Of a DNA stretch of 64,000 bases, positions 41,910-50,730 are shown piece after piece (position 1 is the first letter of the stretch; every line of letters starts with the position of its first letter). Made by a program: the position numbers and the translations under genes. Origin of the DNA: PALSA-693 sp963834725 (GTDB taxonomy: Bacteria > Actinomycetota > Acidimicrobiia > Acidimicrobiales > Palsa-688); NCBI GenBank assembly GCA_963834725.1, contig CAWICN010000001.1:2294001-2358000 (forward strand), read 5' to 3'. The notes beneath the pieces were generated by a model that was given only the letters and a program-made list of their open reading frames with translations, was not told the origin of the DNA and made no database searches.

Positions 41910-43307
41910 TTGACCATCAAACAGCAACAGGACGAGGCGGAAGGGCGCGCCGGGGCGACACCGGCCCGCCGCCCGCGGGGTCTGACGAGGCGGGGGCGGA
42001 GCGTCACGGCTATGGCCGGTAGCGCCCTGCTCGGAGTGGCGTTGTTGACGGCGTGCGGATCATCATCGCATTCCTCATCAAGCGCGACGACCTCCGCCGC
42101 TGGCAGCAGCTCGGCGACCAGCGCGGCCGGCGCAACCGGCTCGACCGGAGGGACCACGGCGACCGGCACACCCATCAAGATCGGGGTGTCGCTGGTGGAC
42201 CAGGGCCCGCTGGCCGCGAAAGGGATGCCCCAGGGGATCGCCGGCGGCCTCTACTACGTCAACCACGTGCTGGGCGGGGTCCACGGCCACCCGCTCCAGG
42301 CCGTTATGTGCCACAGTGACCTGACGCCGGCGACCGAGGTCAACTGCGCCAACAACTTCGTCTCGAAGGGTGTGGTGGCGGTCGACGACAGCTTTGACGC
42401 CGGCTTCACCGCCCAGTACCCCATCCTGTCTCGGGCCGGGATCCCGATCTTCGGTGTCGAGGTGGCCGACGCCCTGGACGACCACGCCCCTAACGCCTAT
42501 TTCTTCGGCCCGCCGAACGAGGCCTTCTCCGTCGGTCCGCTCCAGGTGTTCAAGTCCGAGGGGTACACCAAGCTCCACCTGAGCATCGCCAACGTGCCGT
42601 CGGCGGTCGTCTACGTCAACAACGACGTCGACCCCGTCGCCAAGGAGCTGGGCATCAGCGTCAAGACCACCTACTTCGACGAGGCGACGGTCAACTGGTC
42701 GGTGGTTGCCAACGCCATGCTGTCGGACAACCCGCAGATGGTGGGTGAGATCTCCACCACCGAGCAGGACTGCAACGCCCTGCTCCCCGCCGTGCGGAAC
42801 ACCGGGTTCAAGGGCCCCATCCTGATGGCCGGGTGCTCGCAGTACGTCGCACAGTTCCCGTCGATGGCGGTCAACACCTTCAGCTACGGCGACTCCTGGA
42901 CCCCGTACCTGGCTGCGACCGCCCCGCCGGCCATACAGAAGCAAATTGTGGCCTACAACGCAGCGGAGAAGGCGAGCGGCAACCCGAACACCACCGCTTA
43001 CGGCCAGCTCGGCGTCATGGGCTTCGCGGCCTTACCGGACCTCCAGTACGCCCTTTCACAGCAGGCGTCGGGGCCCTACACGACGGCGTCGGTCAACGCT
43101 GACCTGCACAACGTGAAGAACTTCCAGTCCTTCCTGGGTCCCATCGACACCTGCGACCACACCCAGTGGCCGGGCACCTCCTCCTGCAACCATCAGGTGC
43201 TCATGCTCAAGGTGATGCCTGGTGACAAGTGGCAGAGCGTTCCCCCGGGCGGGTTCGTGCAGGTCAATGCCGGCCTGCTGCACGTGGCCGGCGGGAGTAG
43301 CAAGTAG
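41910..43307 (+). CDS. Orphan ABC substrate-binding lipoprotein (Peripla_BP_6 type)
   Basis: 465 residues from TTG 41910, which is preceded by GGGAGAGGAAG; starts further upstream would lie in the promoter. It has a lipoprotein signal with basic ARRPRGLTRRGR, a hydrophobic core and lipobox LLTAC. A Ser/Thr/Gly-rich spacer follows, then a LivJ-like binding domain (IKIGVSLVDQGPLAAKG, VLGGVHGHPLQAVMCHSD, FVSKGVVAVDDSFDAG, ILMAGCSQYVAQFP). No permease or ATPase gene is adjacent. It may feed the importer encoded at 26-31 kb or serve as a sensor. The TTG start and promoter layout mirror those of the binding protein at 31125. Confidence 0.83.
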   Translation: MTIKQQQDEAEGRAGATPARRPRGLTRRGRSVTAMAGSALLGVALLTACGSSSHSSSSATTSAAGSSSATSAAGATGSTGGTTATGTPIKIGVSLVDQGPLAAKGMPQGIAGGLYYVNHVLGGVHGHPLQAVMCHSDLTPATEVNCANNFVSKGVVAVDDSFDAGFTAQYPILSRAGIPIFGVEVADALDDHAPNAYFFGPPNEAFSVGPLQVFKSEGYTKLHLSIANVPSAVVYVNNDVDPVAKELGISVKTTYFDEATVNWSVVANAMLSDNPQMVGEISTTEQDCNALLPAVRNTGFKGPILMAGCSQYVAQFPSMAVNTFSYGDSWTPYLAATAPPAIQKQIVAYNAAEKASGNPNTTAYGQLGVMGFAALPDLQYALSQQASGPYTTASVNADLHNVKNFQSFLGPIDTCDHTQWPGTSSCNHQVLMLKVMPGDKWQSVPPGGFVQVNAGLLHVAGGSSK

Positions 43308-43385
43308 CGCCGGTAGGCTTCGACGAAGCCGGTGGTGACCGGCGCCGAAAGGCTCCGACGCCACCCATCGTAGCTTGAGCGCTTT

Positions 43386-43414
43386 GAGCCTCGCTGGTGC
43401 GACCAGCGAGGCTC
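43386..43414 (+). terminator. Hairpin terminator after the orphan binding protein
   Basis: A perfect 13-bp stem (GAGCCTCGCTGGT / ACCAGCGAGGCTC) with loop GCG, 79 nt after the stop. There is no T run, so it may be a GC-type terminator or a 3-prime stabilising hairpin. Confidence 0.65.
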
Positions 43415-43457
43415 GATCGCGTCAGCAGGGCTCAATCGCGTGAGCAGGGCTATCGCG
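43411..43457. repeat. 19-bp tandem repeat, two and a half copies
   Basis: GCTC(G/A)ATCGCGT(C/G)AGCAGG twice, then GCTATCGCG. It overlaps the right foot of the hairpin at 43386-43414. Confidence 0.75.
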
Positions 43458-43584
43458 CCGGTCAGCGCGGACCTAGTTTGTCGCTCACCCCGGCCCCGCT
43501 GGCGCCTGGATGGTCCCAGCTGGGCCACAACGCCTGCCCCCGAGGGTCGGGCCAATCCGATGAGGAATCGTGAGGAGCTTGGGC

Positions 43585-44385
43585 ATGAACGTTATGGACT
43601 CGTTGCGCCTGGACGGGAAGGTTGCTCTCGTGACGGGGGCAGGCAGCGGGATTGGCCGCGCCTACGCCGAGGCAGTGGCGGAGGCGGGTGCCGACGTCGC
43701 GTGTCTCGACTGGCACCTCGACACGTGTCAGGAGACAGCGACGATCGTGCAGAAGTTGGGGCGGCGCGCCGTCGCCCTCGATGTCGACGTGACGAACGAA
43801 ACGCAGCTCGTCGATGCCTTCGACCGAACCGAAGCAGAGCTCGGCCCATTGACGATCTCCTATGCCAACGCAGGCGTAGCCGGGACCGGCGACTACGGCG
43901 ATATCCGGGACACGACGCTCGAGACGTGGAACAGGGTGATCGGCGTCAACCTCACCGGTGTCTTCCTCACGCTGCGCGAGTCCGTGCGGAAGATGCTGCC
44001 GCATGGTTACGGCAAGATCATATCGACGGCGTCCATCTACGGCTACGTGGGCGCGTGGTCAGGCGGCAGCTTTGCCTATACCTCGGCGAAGGGCGGCGTC
44101 GTGAATCTCACGCGCACACTTGCGATTTCGCTCGCGGGCAGCGGGGTTCGTGTGAACGCGATCGCGCCCGGCTTCGTGCGTACGAACCTCGGCCGAGACG
44201 GGGCCGTCTCGATCTCCGAGGAGGAAAGGGAAGCACGAATGCAGGAGACCGCCGACCGGATCCCGATGGGCGCATTCGCGGTGCCCGACGATCTGAAGGG
44301 CCTGGCCGTGTTCCTGGCCTCGCCTGCCTCCGACTACTGCACGGGTTTCACGTACCCCATCGACGGCGGTTGGCTCGCCTCCTGA
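43585..44385 (+). CDS. SDR-family NAD(P)-dependent oxidoreductase
   Basis: 266 residues. Classical short-chain dehydrogenase: cofactor loop VTGAGSGIGRAYAE, acidic residue after beta2 (CLDWHLD, favouring NAD), NAG motif in SYANAGVAG, catalytic Ser in STASIYGY and Tyr-x-x-x-Lys in AYTSAKGG. The C-terminus YCTGFTYPIDGGWLAS is typical. ATG 43585 has GAGGAG about 9 nt upstream; a GTG at 43570 is less likely. It probably oxidises a hydroxyacyl-CoA or alcohol produced by the neighbouring enzymes. It is convergent with an LLM oxidoreductase, with a shared hairpin between. Confidence 0.88.
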   Translation: MNVMDSLRLDGKVALVTGAGSGIGRAYAEAVAEAGADVACLDWHLDTCQETATIVQKLGRRAVALDVDVTNETQLVDAFDRTEAELGPLTISYANAGVAGTGDYGDIRDTTLETWNRVIGVNLTGVFLTLRESVRKMLPHGYGKIISTASIYGYVGAWSGGSFAYTSAKGGVVNLTRTLAISLAGSGVRVNAIAPGFVRTNLGRDGAVSISEEEREARMQETADRIPMGAFAVPDDLKGLAVFLASPASDYCTGFTYPIDGGWLAS

Positions 44386-44413
44386 TCGCTATGGGCCGGC
44401 AGTCAACCGGCCC

Positions 44414-44433
44414 GGCCGGCGCTACCGCCGGCC
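44414..44433. terminator. Bidirectional hairpin between convergent genes
   Basis: GGCCGGCG, loop CTAC, CGCCGGCC: a perfect 8-bp all-GC stem placed between the SDR stop (44385) and the LLM stop (44439). It probably serves both strands. Confidence 0.55.
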
Positions 44434-44438
44434 AGCAG

Positions 44439-45518
44439 TCAACTCAGGAGGGCTGGGAGCACCTGTTCCACGATCCGCTGGTGCGAGGCGCGCCCCGCTT
44501 CGATATCGGCCCCGCGGCCGGGACCGGTCAGATAGAAGCGACGCAGTCCCATGTCGTAGAGCTGGGACAGCCGCTCCAGGCAGTATGACGCCGGGCCGGC
44601 GATGGCGAAGGCGTCGAGGGCTTCCTCATCGAGCTGCAGGCTCTGGCGGGACCCTTGCTTGAAGTGGGCGTGCATGTCGTAGGCACGGTGCACCGCTGTC
44701 AGGGTCTCGCGCTGGGTCTCGGTAACCGGTCCCGCTATCGTTCCGTGCATGACCGAGAAACGGGCGTAGGAGCCCACCCCGCCCCGCAACAACTCGCGGG
44801 CCCTGGCGCGGTCGTCGTCGACCGCCAGAGGCACATAAGTTCCCAGTCGCAGGTCGTCCGGGTCGAGGCCCGCCGAGGCACGAGCCGCACGGGCGTGAGC
44901 GATGGCCCAGCCGAGTCGATCCGGATCCACACCGACCGCAAAGGTGATGGCCTCGGCAAAGCGCGCCGCGATCTCTATCACCCGCGGCCCCGACGCCGCC
45001 ACATCGACCGGGACCTTCGGGGCCTGACCCCGTAACCACCGCAGCCGGCTCGATGTCGGCCCGCTGTCCATGTGCAATGTGTCGACCGACTTCAAACCGT
45101 TGACGGCGTCGGTCTTGAGGTCGAAGGGGACCTCCTCGGCCCGCAGGTAGCCCTGCAACCGGGCCAGATATGGCGCGAACTGGCCAGGCGGAGCCGGCGC
45201 CAGGCCGATGTAGGCCAGGGCCGAGTCACCGCGCCCGATACCGAGGACGAAGCGACCCCCCGACTCTACCTGCACGCTCGCAGCACTGGTGGCGGCCACG
45301 GCCGGGTGGCGCGTGACCGTGTTGGTCACCGCCGTTGCCAGCTTCAGCCGCGTGGTAGCTGCGGCCGCAAGAGCCGCGGCCACGTACGGATCGCCCGAGA
45401 GGCATTGTGAATCGACGATTCCCATGCCCGTCCACCCCTCATCTTCGAGGCGCCGCGCCTGCGGCACGGCGTTGCCGGGAACCCCGTGTGACCCGGTCCA
45501 CACCTCGACATCACGCAT
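44439..45518 (-). CDS. LLM-class (Mer-like) F420-dependent oxidoreductase
   Basis: 359 residues, luciferase-like TIM barrel closest in style to methylenetetrahydromethanopterin-reductase-like proteins: RRLEDEGWTGMGIVDSQ, VTNTVTRHPAVAATSAASVQ, SGGRFVLGIGRGDSALAYIG. A reductase or monooxygenase using F420H2 is likely. The start is taken at ATG 45518, with AAAAGG just upstream. It is the last gene of a probable CaiB - acyl-CoA dehydrogenase - LLM minus-strand operon, 51 bp after the dehydrogenase. Confidence 0.8.
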   Translation of the reverse strand: MRDVEVWTGSHGVPGNAVPQARRLEDEGWTGMGIVDSQCLSGDPYVAAALAAAATTRLKLATAVTNTVTRHPAVAATSAASVQVESGGRFVLGIGRGDSALAYIGLAPAPPGQFAPYLARLQGYLRAEEVPFDLKTDAVNGLKSVDTLHMDSGPTSSRLRWLRGQAPKVPVDVAASGPRVIEIAARFAEAITFAVGVDPDRLGWAIAHARAARASAGLDPDDLRLGTYVPLAVDDDRARARELLRGGVGSYARFSVMHGTIAGPVTETQRETLTAVHRAYDMHAHFKQGSRQSLQLDEEALDAFAIAGPASYCLERLSQLYDMGLRRFYLTGPGRGADIEAGRASHQRIVEQVLPALLS

Positions 45519-45569
45519 CACCTTTTCGTCCTTTCGGCTGGAGATCGGGTCGTCGGGAGATTGGGTCGT

Positions 45570-46844
45570 CTAGCGGTTGCGCGCCTGGCGGTACGGCACA
45601 TTCTTGGCGGGGTCCGGTTCGCGGGGCAGGCCAAGGGACCGCTCGGCCAGAATGTTCCGCTGGATCTCGTCCGTGCCCCCGGCGATGGATTGGGCCGGGA
45701 CCGAGATGAGGATCTCCGCGACGATTCCTTCCAGCGGACTGCCCGGGTCGTTGCCGGCCAGCATGCCGCTGGCACCGGCAATCATGCCGTGTACGGTGGC
45801 CGCCTGGCGGGCCACCTGGCTGAGGGCCAGCTTGCCAATGGAGCCTTCAGGTCCCGGGGGACGCCCCAGCGCACGCGTCGCCCTGGCCCGCTCCGCCGTC
45901 CACTGGCTGGACCGGTGCATAGCGAGCAGACGGGCGATCGCTTGGCGAACGAGCGGATCGCCTGCAACCCCCGCGGTCTGGGCGTGGCTCACTACCAGGT
46001 CAACCCGCCCGGCCCGCTGGGGATACCAGGCGTACACCTTCGCGGCCTCGGCCGCCTCCTGGCGGGCCTCGTCGAGTGCCGGCCCGGGATCAACGCCGTC
46101 GAGCGTGCCGCTTCCGACTACGGAGAAGCGCCGCTCATGGGCCAAGGTGGCCAGCGCGGCGGTCCAGCCCTTATTGACTTCGCCCACGACCCAATCTCGC
46201 GGGATGCGCGCATCGGTGAGGAACACCTCGTTGAACGAGGCGCGATAGTTCATCTGCCGAAGTGGCCGGACCTCGACACCCGGCTGCTTCATCGGGAGCA
46301 CGAAGTACGTGATGCCCTGATGCTTGGGTACGTCCCAGTTGGTCCGGGCCAGCAGCATGCCCAGGTCGGCATGATGGGCGCTGGTATTCCAGACCTTCTG
46401 CCCGTTGATCACCCACTCGTCGCCGTCGAGTACGGCGGTGGTGGTCAAGCCGGCGAGATCCGACCCGGCTGATGGTTCGCTGAACAGTTGGCACCACAGC
46501 TCCTCGCCGATCAGCAGGGGCCGCAGAAATCGGTCCCGGACCAGATCGGGGCCCTGCTCGAGGATCGTCGGACCGGCCAACCCGGCCGGCACCGACGCCA
46601 CCGCCCCGCCGCGGCTGATCTCCCGGTGCACCACGTCGTCCGCCCAGGCCGGCAGCCCTCTGCCGTACCAGCGTTCGGGCCACGAGGGTACCGCCCACCC
46701 GGACTCGAGAAGCCGCTCCCGCCACGCCCGCAGGGACAAGGCCGGATCCCAGTTGAGAGCGAGCCAGGCTCGCACCTCGGCTTGGACTGACTCCCGGGTG
46801 GCCGGGCTCCCCTTCACGAGATGCTGGCTCGAGACGTTGGACAC
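45570..46844 (-). CDS. Acyl-CoA dehydrogenase
   Basis: 424 residues of the FadE type. FAD/substrate motifs are WCQLFSEPSAGSDLAGL, VINGQKVWNTSAHHAD and the C-terminal GGTDEIQRNILAERSLGLPR, where the Glu-containing GTDEIQ loop is usual. The N-terminal domain has WERWYGRGLPAWADD-like variation (SWPERWYGRG). The GTG start has a TAGACC sequence 6 nt upstream but no Shine-Dalgarno. It is sandwiched between a CaiB gene and an LLM oxidoreductase gene on the same strand. It catalyses alpha,beta-desaturation of an acyl-CoA; the chain type is unknown. Confidence 0.88.
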   Translation of the reverse strand: MSNVSSQHLVKGSPATRESVQAEVRAWLALNWDPALSLRAWRERLLESGWAVPSWPERWYGRGLPAWADDVVHREISRGGAVASVPAGLAGPTILEQGPDLVRDRFLRPLLIGEELWCQLFSEPSAGSDLAGLTTTAVLDGDEWVINGQKVWNTSAHHADLGMLLARTNWDVPKHQGITYFVLPMKQPGVEVRPLRQMNYRASFNEVFLTDARIPRDWVVGEVNKGWTAALATLAHERRFSVVGSGTLDGVDPGPALDEARQEAAEAAKVYAWYPQRAGRVDLVVSHAQTAGVAGDPLVRQAIARLLAMHRSSQWTAERARATRALGRPPGPEGSIGKLALSQVARQAATVHGMIAGASGMLAGNDPGSPLEGIVAEILISVPAQSIAGGTDEIQRNILAERSLGLPREPDPAKNVPYRQARNR

Positions 46845-46967
46845 GCCCTGGGTCTAGCAGATTTCGACCCAACCGGACCTCCGACAGGATCGAGGCCGGG
46901 GTCGCGGCCGAATGTCCCGCGACCGCCGCGAAAGGATGCTCCGCATCCGAATAGGGGTGCAGTCTGG

Positions 46968-48281
46968 TCAGCCCGCCGGGACCTGCACCACACCCGTCTC
47001 GGCGAGCTGCTGGATGACCGCCGACTCGTACCCCACCTCAGCGAGAACCTCCGCCGTGTGCTCGCCACAAAGCGGGGCCGGGCGACGCACGGTCAACGGT
47101 GCGTCGTCGAGGATCACCCCGGGCTTCACGCTGCGATAAGGGCCCACGATCGGGTGGTCGACCACTTCCACCACACCCCGATGAAGGGCCGGATCGTCGA
47201 GGATCTCGTCGAGGGTAGGAACGGGATTCGCAGGAATCCCCTGCTCAAAGCAGAACTCCAGCCACTCCTCCGTGGTCCTTTCCGCCACGATGGCCGCAAG
47301 CTGTCCGTATACGAGCTCAGCCTGGAGGAGGCGCTGGGCGTGATCGGCGAACCACGGTTCTTCGAGCAGCTCTTCTCGTCCGATCGCCGCGAACAGGCGC
47401 CGCCAATGCTCGGTGGTGTACGGCATCATCGCGATATAGCCATTGCGGGTCCGGTGGGGTCCCCTGGTGCGCGTCATGATCCGGCTGTATCCGGAAGGCT
47501 CACCCGGGATCGCGGCGCGCGACAAGTGCTCGACGAGATTGAACGCGAGTACCACGTCGAACATGGGAACCTCCACCCGCTGACCTCGTCCCGTCCGCTC
47601 ACGATGCAACAAGGCAGCCAGCACCCCCGTAACGATGGCCTGACCGGCGATCTTGTCGGCGATGATCGAAGGGAAGAACACCGTGACCCCCGCCGTCGCC
47701 TCGTTGAGGCGAGGAAGCCCGGCGGCGGCCTGAACAATGTCGTCGTAGGCCGGGCGGTCCTGCTCGTCGCTTCCGGTCCGGAACCCTTGGGCCTGGCAAA
47801 AGATAAGACGCGGACGCGACGAGGCAAGCACGTCGTAGGTCAACCTCAGGCGGCCCAGGGGGCCCGGCCGCAGGTTGGTGACCAGTACATCGCAGGTGTC
47901 GAGGATCCGCAGCAACGCGGCCATCCCATCGGGGTGCTTCAAGTCGAGCGACACCGAGCGCTTGTTGCGGTTGATGTTGAGGGAGACCCCGGAAAACTCA
48001 GGATGCGGACCCCCGCCCATCGATCGGTTCCCGTCTCCCCCCTCGGTCTCGACCTTGATGACATCTGCGCCCAGGTCACCCAGAACCTGGGTGGCATACG
48101 GACCCATGATCACCGAGGTCAGATCGAGCACCCGGATCCCGTCCAGCACACCAACCGGTGCCGTCTCCGGCGGGTTTACGGCCAGCGCCGTCTCCGGCGG
48201 GTTTTTGGCCAGCGCCGTCTCCGGCGGGTTTTCGGCCAGCGCCGAAGCTGACGCAGACGAACCGGAAACCTGATCGGGCAT
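46968..48281 (-). CDS. CaiB/BaiF-family CoA-transferase with N-terminal peptide repeats
   Basis: 437 residues. The family domain begins at VLDGIRVLDLTSVIMGPYAT (about 45). It is preceded by an unusual N-terminal arm with three repeats of LA(E/K/V)NPPETA encoded by a 27-bp tandem repeat. The catalytic position is Glu237 (GRGQRVEVPMFD), as in the Glu-type subfamily. The rest is canonical (NINRNKRSVSLDLKHPDG). ATG 48281 has a TACCGT box (48287-48292) 5 nt upstream, supporting a leaderless start there rather than the TTG at 48362. It is the first gene of a CaiB - dehydrogenase - LLM group. Confidence 0.84.
   Translation of the reverse strand: MPDQVSGSSASASALAENPPETALAKNPPETALAVNPPETAPVGVLDGIRVLDLTSVIMGPYATQVLGDLGADVIKVETEGGDGNRSMGGGPHPEFSGVSLNINRNKRSVSLDLKHPDGMAALLRILDTCDVLVTNLRPGPLGRLRLTYDVLASSRPRLIFCQAQGFRTGSDEQDRPAYDDIVQAAAGLPRLNEATAGVTVFFPSIIADKIAGQAIVTGVLAALLHRERTGRGQRVEVPMFDVVLAFNLVEHLSRAAIPGEPSGYSRIMTRTRGPHRTRNGYIAMMPYTTEHWRRLFAAIGREELLEEPWFADHAQRLLQAELVYGQLAAIVAERTTEEWLEFCFEQGIPANPVPTLDEILDDPALHRGVVEVVDHPIVGPYRSVKPGVILDDAPLTVRRPAPLCGEHTAEVLAEVGYESAVIQQLAETGVVQVPAG
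48160..48240. repeat. 27-bp tandem repeat, three copies, within coding sequence
   Basis: Three 27-bp units beginning GCCGTCTCCGGCGGGTTT, differing at 2-3 positions. They encode the N-terminal nonapeptide repeats of the CaiB-family protein on the minus strand. Confidence 0.9.
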
Positions 48282-48494
48282 GAGTAACGGTAGCGCGTCG
48301 TGCGAGCTCCCGACCTGGTCAAGCACCACCTTGTCGCCAGAGGAGGATCGCCGCGCTCGCAATCAAGCGGTCGCCGCCCTCCCGCGGCGACACCCGCAGC
48401 GGCGATGGGAACCCGCTTTGATCGCAGCCGACGATAGAGTGCAGAACGCGCGGGCGGCAGACTCTGGCACGGAGCCGGTGCTGACATAAGGTCG

Positions 48495-49826
48495 GTGAGC
48501 AGGATGACTATCCGGGGCGGCGACGGGGGGACGACCAGGCGGGTCCGGTGGCCGGCTGGCATTACCACCATTGCGGCCCTGGCGTTGCTTGTGTCGGCCT
48601 GTTCCACCACTTCGCACAGGAGCCTCCAGGCAGGGAGCGGAACCACCGGACCCCCCGACCGGGCCACGACCGCGACGACCGCCCCACAGGTGACGATCAC
48701 GCCAGCAAACGGGACCGCTGATGCCGATCCGTCGGCGGGCATCACGGTCACGGCGCCCGACGGCAGGCTGAGCCATGTCACCGTGCGTACATCCGGTGAT
48801 TCCGTATCGGGCCTGCTCAGCGAGGGTGGCGCAGTCTGGCATAGCCAGTGGACGCTCGACGTTTCCCGGACCTACACGGTGACGGCGACTGCCTCAGTAC
48901 CCGGCGGCACGGCCACCAGCGTGAGCACTTTCCGCACCCTCACCCCGAGCCGGACGTTTCGCACCAGGATCGTCGAGGGCTACCATCAGCCTTACGGCGT
49001 GGGGATGCCGATCATCCTGTACTTCAGCCAGCCGATCACCGACCAGGCGGCGGTGGAGCGGGCGCTGCAGATCACGACGTCGAAGCCGGTGGTGGGCGCG
49101 TGGTACTGGGACAATCATTGCAACACGGCAGCCACGTGCGCCTACTTTCGGCCCCGGGACTACTGGCCGGCCGGTACGATCGTGAGTTTCATCGGCCACC
49201 TGAACGGCGTGCAGGGTGCGGCGGATATGTACGGCGCCCACACCCTGACGCAGACCTTTTACATCGGGCCGTCGCAGGTGGCGATCGGGAACACCGCCAC
49301 GCACCGCACGCAGATTTACGAGAACGGCCGGCTCCTCTATGACTGGCCGATCAGCTCCGGTCGACCCGGTGACGCCACTCCCGACGGAAGTTATCTGACC
49401 ATCGAGAAAGAGAATCCGGTGCAAATGGTCGGACCCGGGTACAGCATCTCGGTCCCCTGGTCGGTGCGGTTCACGTTCAGCGGAGATTACTATCACGACG
49501 CGTACTGGTCGGTCGGCGAGCAGGGTTTCGAAAACGTCAGCCACGGCTGCGTCAACCTGTCGCCCGCCGACTCCGAGATCTACTACCAGCTCGCCGTACC
49601 CGGCGACCCGATCACAATCGTTGGCAGCCCGACACCGGGCACCTGGGACAACGGCTGGACCCAATGGTTCCTCGGCTGGCCTCAGTATCTCCTGGGCAGC
49701 GCACTCCACCAGGCCGTAGTGGCTGGTCCCCACGGCAGCGCTTTCGTGAACCCTGCATTGCTACCGCGATCTACGGCAACGGCGCCACTGCAGACCGCGC
49801 CCACCAACAACTCGGCCGCGGCCTAG
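48495..49826 (+). CDS. L,D-transpeptidase, LdtMt2-like lipoprotein
   Basis: 443 residues. Lipoprotein signal with lipobox VSAC (hydrophobic TTIAALALLVSAC). Then one or two Ig-like domains (about 65-250; VTITPANGTADADPSAGITV) and a YkuD catalytic domain (about 260-390) with the active-site motif SHGCVNLSPADS and its partner His in YYHDAYWS. It forms 3-3 peptidoglycan cross-links and is expected outside the membrane. Length and layout match mycobacterial LdtMt2, with an extra C-terminal Ser/Ala/Thr tail. The start is GTG 48495, or ATG 48504; AAGG precedes the first. It is unrelated to the catabolic neighbours. Confidence 0.88.
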   Translation: MSRMTIRGGDGGTTRRVRWPAGITTIAALALLVSACSTTSHRSLQAGSGTTGPPDRATTATTAPQVTITPANGTADADPSAGITVTAPDGRLSHVTVRTSGDSVSGLLSEGGAVWHSQWTLDVSRTYTVTATASVPGGTATSVSTFRTLTPSRTFRTRIVEGYHQPYGVGMPIILYFSQPITDQAAVERALQITTSKPVVGAWYWDNHCNTAATCAYFRPRDYWPAGTIVSFIGHLNGVQGAADMYGAHTLTQTFYIGPSQVAIGNTATHRTQIYENGRLLYDWPISSGRPGDATPDGSYLTIEKENPVQMVGPGYSISVPWSVRFTFSGDYYHDAYWSVGEQGFENVSHGCVNLSPADSEIYYQLAVPGDPITIVGSPTPGTWDNGWTQWFLGWPQYLLGSALHQAVVAGPHGSAFVNPALLPRSTATAPLQTAPTNNSAAA

Positions 49827-49875
49827 GGCTTCCGGGCCGGGGGTCAGCCTACCGGACCATTTGATCCGGTGAGCG

Positions 49876-50730
49876 TTACATGGTCGGCCGGGCTTGAGCG
49901 AAGGTCCAGCGGTTTCCTTCAGAGTCCTCCGCCCTGTACATGGGGAGCCCCCAGGGCGCATCAAGCTTCTGGGTAATCGTTGCGCCGCAGCTCTCCGCCC
50001 GACGGAAGTGTTCCTCGATGTCATCGACATAGACCCACGGAACGGCGGTTGGGAACCGTCCCTCACGATCAGCTTCGCGCTTGAAGATCATGAGGGAGCT
50101 GTTCCCGATTCGGAACTCGATCCATGGGTGGCCATGGTCAGTTTCGGGAAGGGGATCATCGCCGCCGGGTAGAGGATCAGGTGCTTCGAAGGCGAAGACG
50201 TCGGCCAGCCAGCGGGCCGCGGCAGCGGGTTTGGCGTAGCTGATCCCGAGCGCCAACCGAGCGATATCGCGCACCTGCCGGGGCGCCCGATCTCGGCGCT
50301 GGCACCACGCACCAAACCATGTGGGAACCACTCGAACCCAAGCGGTGCCCCCTCGATCGGAACCGCCGGCGGGTATTCGAGCCACGACGCGAACGGCGGT
50401 AGAAGCCCCTGACGCCTGAAAACTCACCTCGGTCTCCACGTCATCGAGCGAGCTCCGCCAGGCCAGCCGCCGTCCCGGCTCCCAGGCCGTGATCCGGGCC
50501 AGCTCCAACGCCTGCCCGGTCGAATCATCGTAGACCTCGAGAAGCCGGCCGCCGACACCGGGTTCACAGCGTATGGCCAGGGCCCGACCTCCGTCCCAAT
50601 GGTTGATCGGACCTCGCACCCACCACAGGTCAAGTTCCTCGGTGAATGCCTTGAACGCGGTGTCAGGGTCAGTGGGAACCTCGACTTCGGACGTGATCGA
50701 TCGTCCCTCGCTCGTCTCGATGTCAGTCAT
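49876..50730 (-). CDS. SRPBCC (AHSA1)-VOC fusion protein
   Basis: 284 residues. Residues about 10-150 are an AHSA1-type START-like domain (EVPTDPDTAFKAFTEELDLWW, GGRLLEVYDDSTG, WEPGRRLAWR). Residues about 165-284 form a glyoxalase/VOC domain (LALGISYAKPAAAARWLADV, WIEFRIGNSSLMIFK, WVYVDDIEEHFRRAE, DSEGNRWTFAQARP). ATG 50730 overlaps the ArsR stop as ATGA and has GGAAGGAGAG upstream. ArsR-AHSA1 operons are common in actinobacteria, but here the effector is fused to a ligand- or metal-binding VOC module, so it may sense or sequester a small molecule for the regulator. Confidence 0.82.
   Translation of the reverse strand: MTDIETSEGRSITSEVEVPTDPDTAFKAFTEELDLWWVRGPINHWDGGRALAIRCEPGVGGRLLEVYDDSTGQALELARITAWEPGRRLAWRSSLDDVETEVSFQASGASTAVRVVARIPAGGSDRGGTAWVRVVPTWFGAWCQRRDRAPRQVRDIARLALGISYAKPAAAARWLADVFAFEAPDPLPGGDDPLPETDHGHPWIEFRIGNSSLMIFKREADREGRFPTAVPWVYVDDIEEHFRRAESCGATITQKLDAPWGLPMYRAEDSEGNRWTFAQARPTM

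Noticed and set aside
41492..42178. Long minus-strand ORF overlapping the orphan binding-protein gene
   Set aside because: Most of it is antisense to a clear lipoprotein gene, and the free part is repeat-derived with no ribosome binding site.
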